Of a DNA stretch of 64,000 nt, positions 62,372 through 64,000 are shown piece by piece. The stretch covers positions 124,001-188,000 of the forward strand of contig JADJNF010000004.1 in the NCBI GenBank assembly GCA_016714445.1. The letters are read 5' to 3'. A program made the translations under genes and the position numbers. Source of the DNA: Saprospiraceae bacterium (GTDB lineage: Bacteria > Bacteroidota > Bacteroidia > Chitinophagales > Saprospiraceae). The notes below the pieces were generated by a model. That model had not been told where the DNA came from, did not search any database, and saw only the letters and a program-made list of their open reading frames with translations. Position 1 is the first letter of the stretch. Each line of letters starts with the position of its first letter.

Positions 62372-64000
62372 TTAATTCAGCTTATAAGCCAAACCCAAGA
62401 CTTCCAACTCGTTGATAAACGTATAGTCAGCTGTTACCTTGATCGACGTAGCCACCAAATCGATGCCAAAGTCATCTCCCTCATCTACTACTTTTAATTT
62501 TAATGTGTGGGGACCGACTTTGTCAAGACAAAGATGTTCGATTTCATGGACCAACTTTTCATCAATAAGATGTAACGGAATCTTGATAGTGAGCGATTTG
62601 GTCATATTTTTACCAATGGTATCAAGCATACGAATGTCCTTCACCCTAAAAAATATACGGTCATTATTATACCCTTTTTCATTGATGCCTTCAAGATACA
62701 AAACCTGTCCTTTGGTGATGAGATGTTTGTAAGATTCAAACTGTTCATTATATATACTGATTTGCAAAGAACCGGTAAAGTCCTGCATCGTAAATCGTGC
62801 GTATCCGGTTCCCTTTTGGCTTGTACCAAAATTCACTTCTGTAACTATTCCACCCAGTTTTAATAATTTACCTTGTACTTGTTCAGCTTTTTCTAGTGGA
62901 CAATTGATAAAATGCTGAAATTCCAGATGATAATCGTCCAAAGGATGACCACTGATATAAATACCGGTTACTTCCTTTTCCTTTTCCAGTTTTTCGATCT
63001 GATTCCATTCCGGCACTACGGGAGCTTTTGGCGAGTCTATATAACTGGTCATCGCATCACCAAAAAGAGACATCTGATTGCTTTCTTTTTGTGCCTGATA
63101 ATTAGATCCATATTTTAGCAACGATTCAATAAATGTTTCTGTCCGGTCACCTGTTATATCAAAATATTGCGCCCTATTTATACTTCCGAATGAATCCAAT
63201 GCACCACCCAAAACAAGACTATCCAAACATTTTTTGTTGACCGAACGAAGATTGAGCCGACGCATCATATCAAATACATCTTCAAAATGGCCGTTTTCCT
63301 TTCTCTCTCTGACTATTTCTTCTACAGGACCCTCACCTACACCTTTTAGTGCTGAAAGTCCAAAACGTACCTGACCTTTTGCATTTACCGCAAATTTTAT
63401 ATTACTCTCATTAATATCCGGACCCAGAACATCAATCTTCATACGTTTGGTCTCCTGAAGAAAAAAATTTATCTTTGAAATATCACTTTTGTTATGATTA
63501 AGTACAGATGCCATAAATGCTGCCGGATAGTGCGCTTTAAGATAAGCTGTCTGAAAGGCGATGTATGCATAACAAGTGGAATGTGATTTATTGAACGCAT
63601 AAGAAGCGAATGCCTCCCAATCCGTCCATATCTTTTTTACGGCTTCTTCCGGGTGTCCATTGGCCTTACAGCCTTCCACAAATTTCGGAAACATTTTATC
63701 CAATACTGCTTTCTGCTTTTTTCCCATTGCTTTTCGCAGCATATCCGCATCACCCTTACTGAATCCTGCCAGTTTTTGCGAAAGCAGCATGACCTGCTCC
63801 TGATATACCGTAATACCGTATGTCTCAGCAAGTATACCTTCCATGTCCGGTAGGTCAAATTTTATTTCCTGCTTTCCATTCTTCCGGGCTATAAAATCAG
63901 GAATATATTGAAGCGGGCCCGGTCTGTATAAGGCATTCATCGCAATAAGATCCTCAAATCGGGTAGGTACAAGGTCTCTAAGATGCTTTTGCATTCCCGG
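62372..64000 (-). CDS. dnaE: DNA polymerase III alpha subunit, C-terminal part (5' end outside window)
   Basis: The frame is open to the window edge (codons before QKHLRDLVP continue), so about 542 C-terminal residues are present. Visible are the fingers/active region (MNALYRPGPLQYIPDFIARK, YGITVYQEQVMLLSQKLAGF, FNKSHSTCYAYIAFQTAYLK), the HhH region (FGLSALKGVGEGPVEEIV) and the OB-fold (LGGIVTEVNFGTSQKG, ARFTMQDFTGSLQISIYNEQ). The catalytic Asp pair would lie upstream of the window. It is the replicative polymerase of the cell. Confidence 0.95.
   Translation of the reverse strand, partial: PGMQKHLRDLVPTRFEDLIAMNALYRPGPLQYIPDFIARKNGKQEIKFDLPDMEGILAETYGITVYQEQVMLLSQKLAGFSKGDADMLRKAMGKKQKAVLDKMFPKFVEGCKANGHPEEAVKKIWTDWEAFASYAFNKSHSTCYAYIAFQTAYLKAHYPAAFMASVLNHNKSDISKINFFLQETKRMKIDVLGPDINESNIKFAVNAKGQVRFGLSALKGVGEGPVEEIVRERKENGHFEDVFDMMRRLNLRSVNKKCLDSLVLGGALDSFGSINRAQYFDITGDRTETFIESLLKYGSNYQAQKESNQMSLFGDAMTSYIDSPKAPVVPEWNQIEKLEKEKEVTGIYISGHPLDDYHLEFQHFINCPLEKAEQVQGKLLKLGGIVTEVNFGTSQKGTGYARFTMQDFTGSLQISIYNEQFESYKHLITKGQVLYLEGINEKGYNNDRIFFRVKDIRMLDTIGKNMTKSLTIKIPLHLIDEKLVHEIEHLCLDKVGPHTLKLKVVDEGDDFGIDLVATSIKVTADYTFINELEVLGLAYKLN

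Noticed and set aside
1..64000. tRNA or rRNA genes
   Set aside because: Reading both strands I did not find a convincing T-arm/acceptor pair or rRNA segments; a covariance search would be needed for a firm negative.

Overview
The window is an AT-rich chromosomal segment of a member of Bacteroidota, most likely Saprospiria (Saprospiraceae-like). This rests on type IX secretion (T9SS) sorting tails of both the type A (Por) and type B (gliding-motility C-terminal) classes, promoters of the Bacteroidota form TTG-N19-TAnnTTTG, the lack of Shine-Dalgarno sequences, and many families restricted to the phylum. The genus cannot be fixed from the sequence alone. I saw no rRNA, tRNA, CRISPR array, prophage or transposase gene.

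Layout. 1-10.6 kb is a secreted-protein region: the end of a T9SS protein, a nucleoid-associated protein, then two copies of a cassette made of promoter, palindromic leader, gene X (dockerin-type, type A tail), hairpin, and gene Y (type B tail). The right copy is complete. In the left copy X is reduced to its last 26 or so codons and Y has a one-base frameshift. 10.6-18.5 kb holds metabolism: pyruvate phosphate dikinase, a glycosyltransferase with CysQ, a GMC oxidoreductase and a sulfide:quinone oxidoreductase. 18.7-28.1 kb holds a secreted fungalysin, RlmB, a TraB/GumN lipoprotein, a conserved lipoprotein followed by a polysaccharide deacetylase, YraN, TadA and a small lipoprotein.

28.3-36.9 kb looks like a carboxylate (acetate-type) sensing and uptake region: a symporter-histidine kinase of CbrA type with a receiver protein and small membrane proteins, an orphan HigA-like antitoxin, and an operon of porin, DUF4212 subunit and sodium/solute symporter, followed by an ArsR regulator. 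A DUF294/CBS/cNMP protein overlapping a DnaQ-like exonuclease (42.9-45.5 kb) belongs to the same wider set of gene neighbours. Between them are two LVIVD-type lipoproteins with a small barrel protein and a SWIM-SNF2 helicase. 45.6-64 kb has GlyA, a GNAT-like protein, a TPR protein, two ECF sigma operons, a TPR-PD40-SPOR envelope protein, a secreted subtilase, a flippase, a LEA-like helical repeat protein, a lipoprotein and the 3' part of dnaE.

Between genes, a small same-orientation repeat of about 50-170 bp (consensus ends TATACCGACGA and TTTTGAGTATA) occurs five times. One copy sits in the leader of the left X/Y cassette at a point where the right cassette has only a few bases, which gives an occupied/unoccupied comparison and supports a mobile MITE-like element. 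Three genes carry apparent one-base losses, two of them in runs of five A/T, and the repeat copy at 26.3 kb has an implausible homopolymer interior, so sequence errors are likely at those spots.
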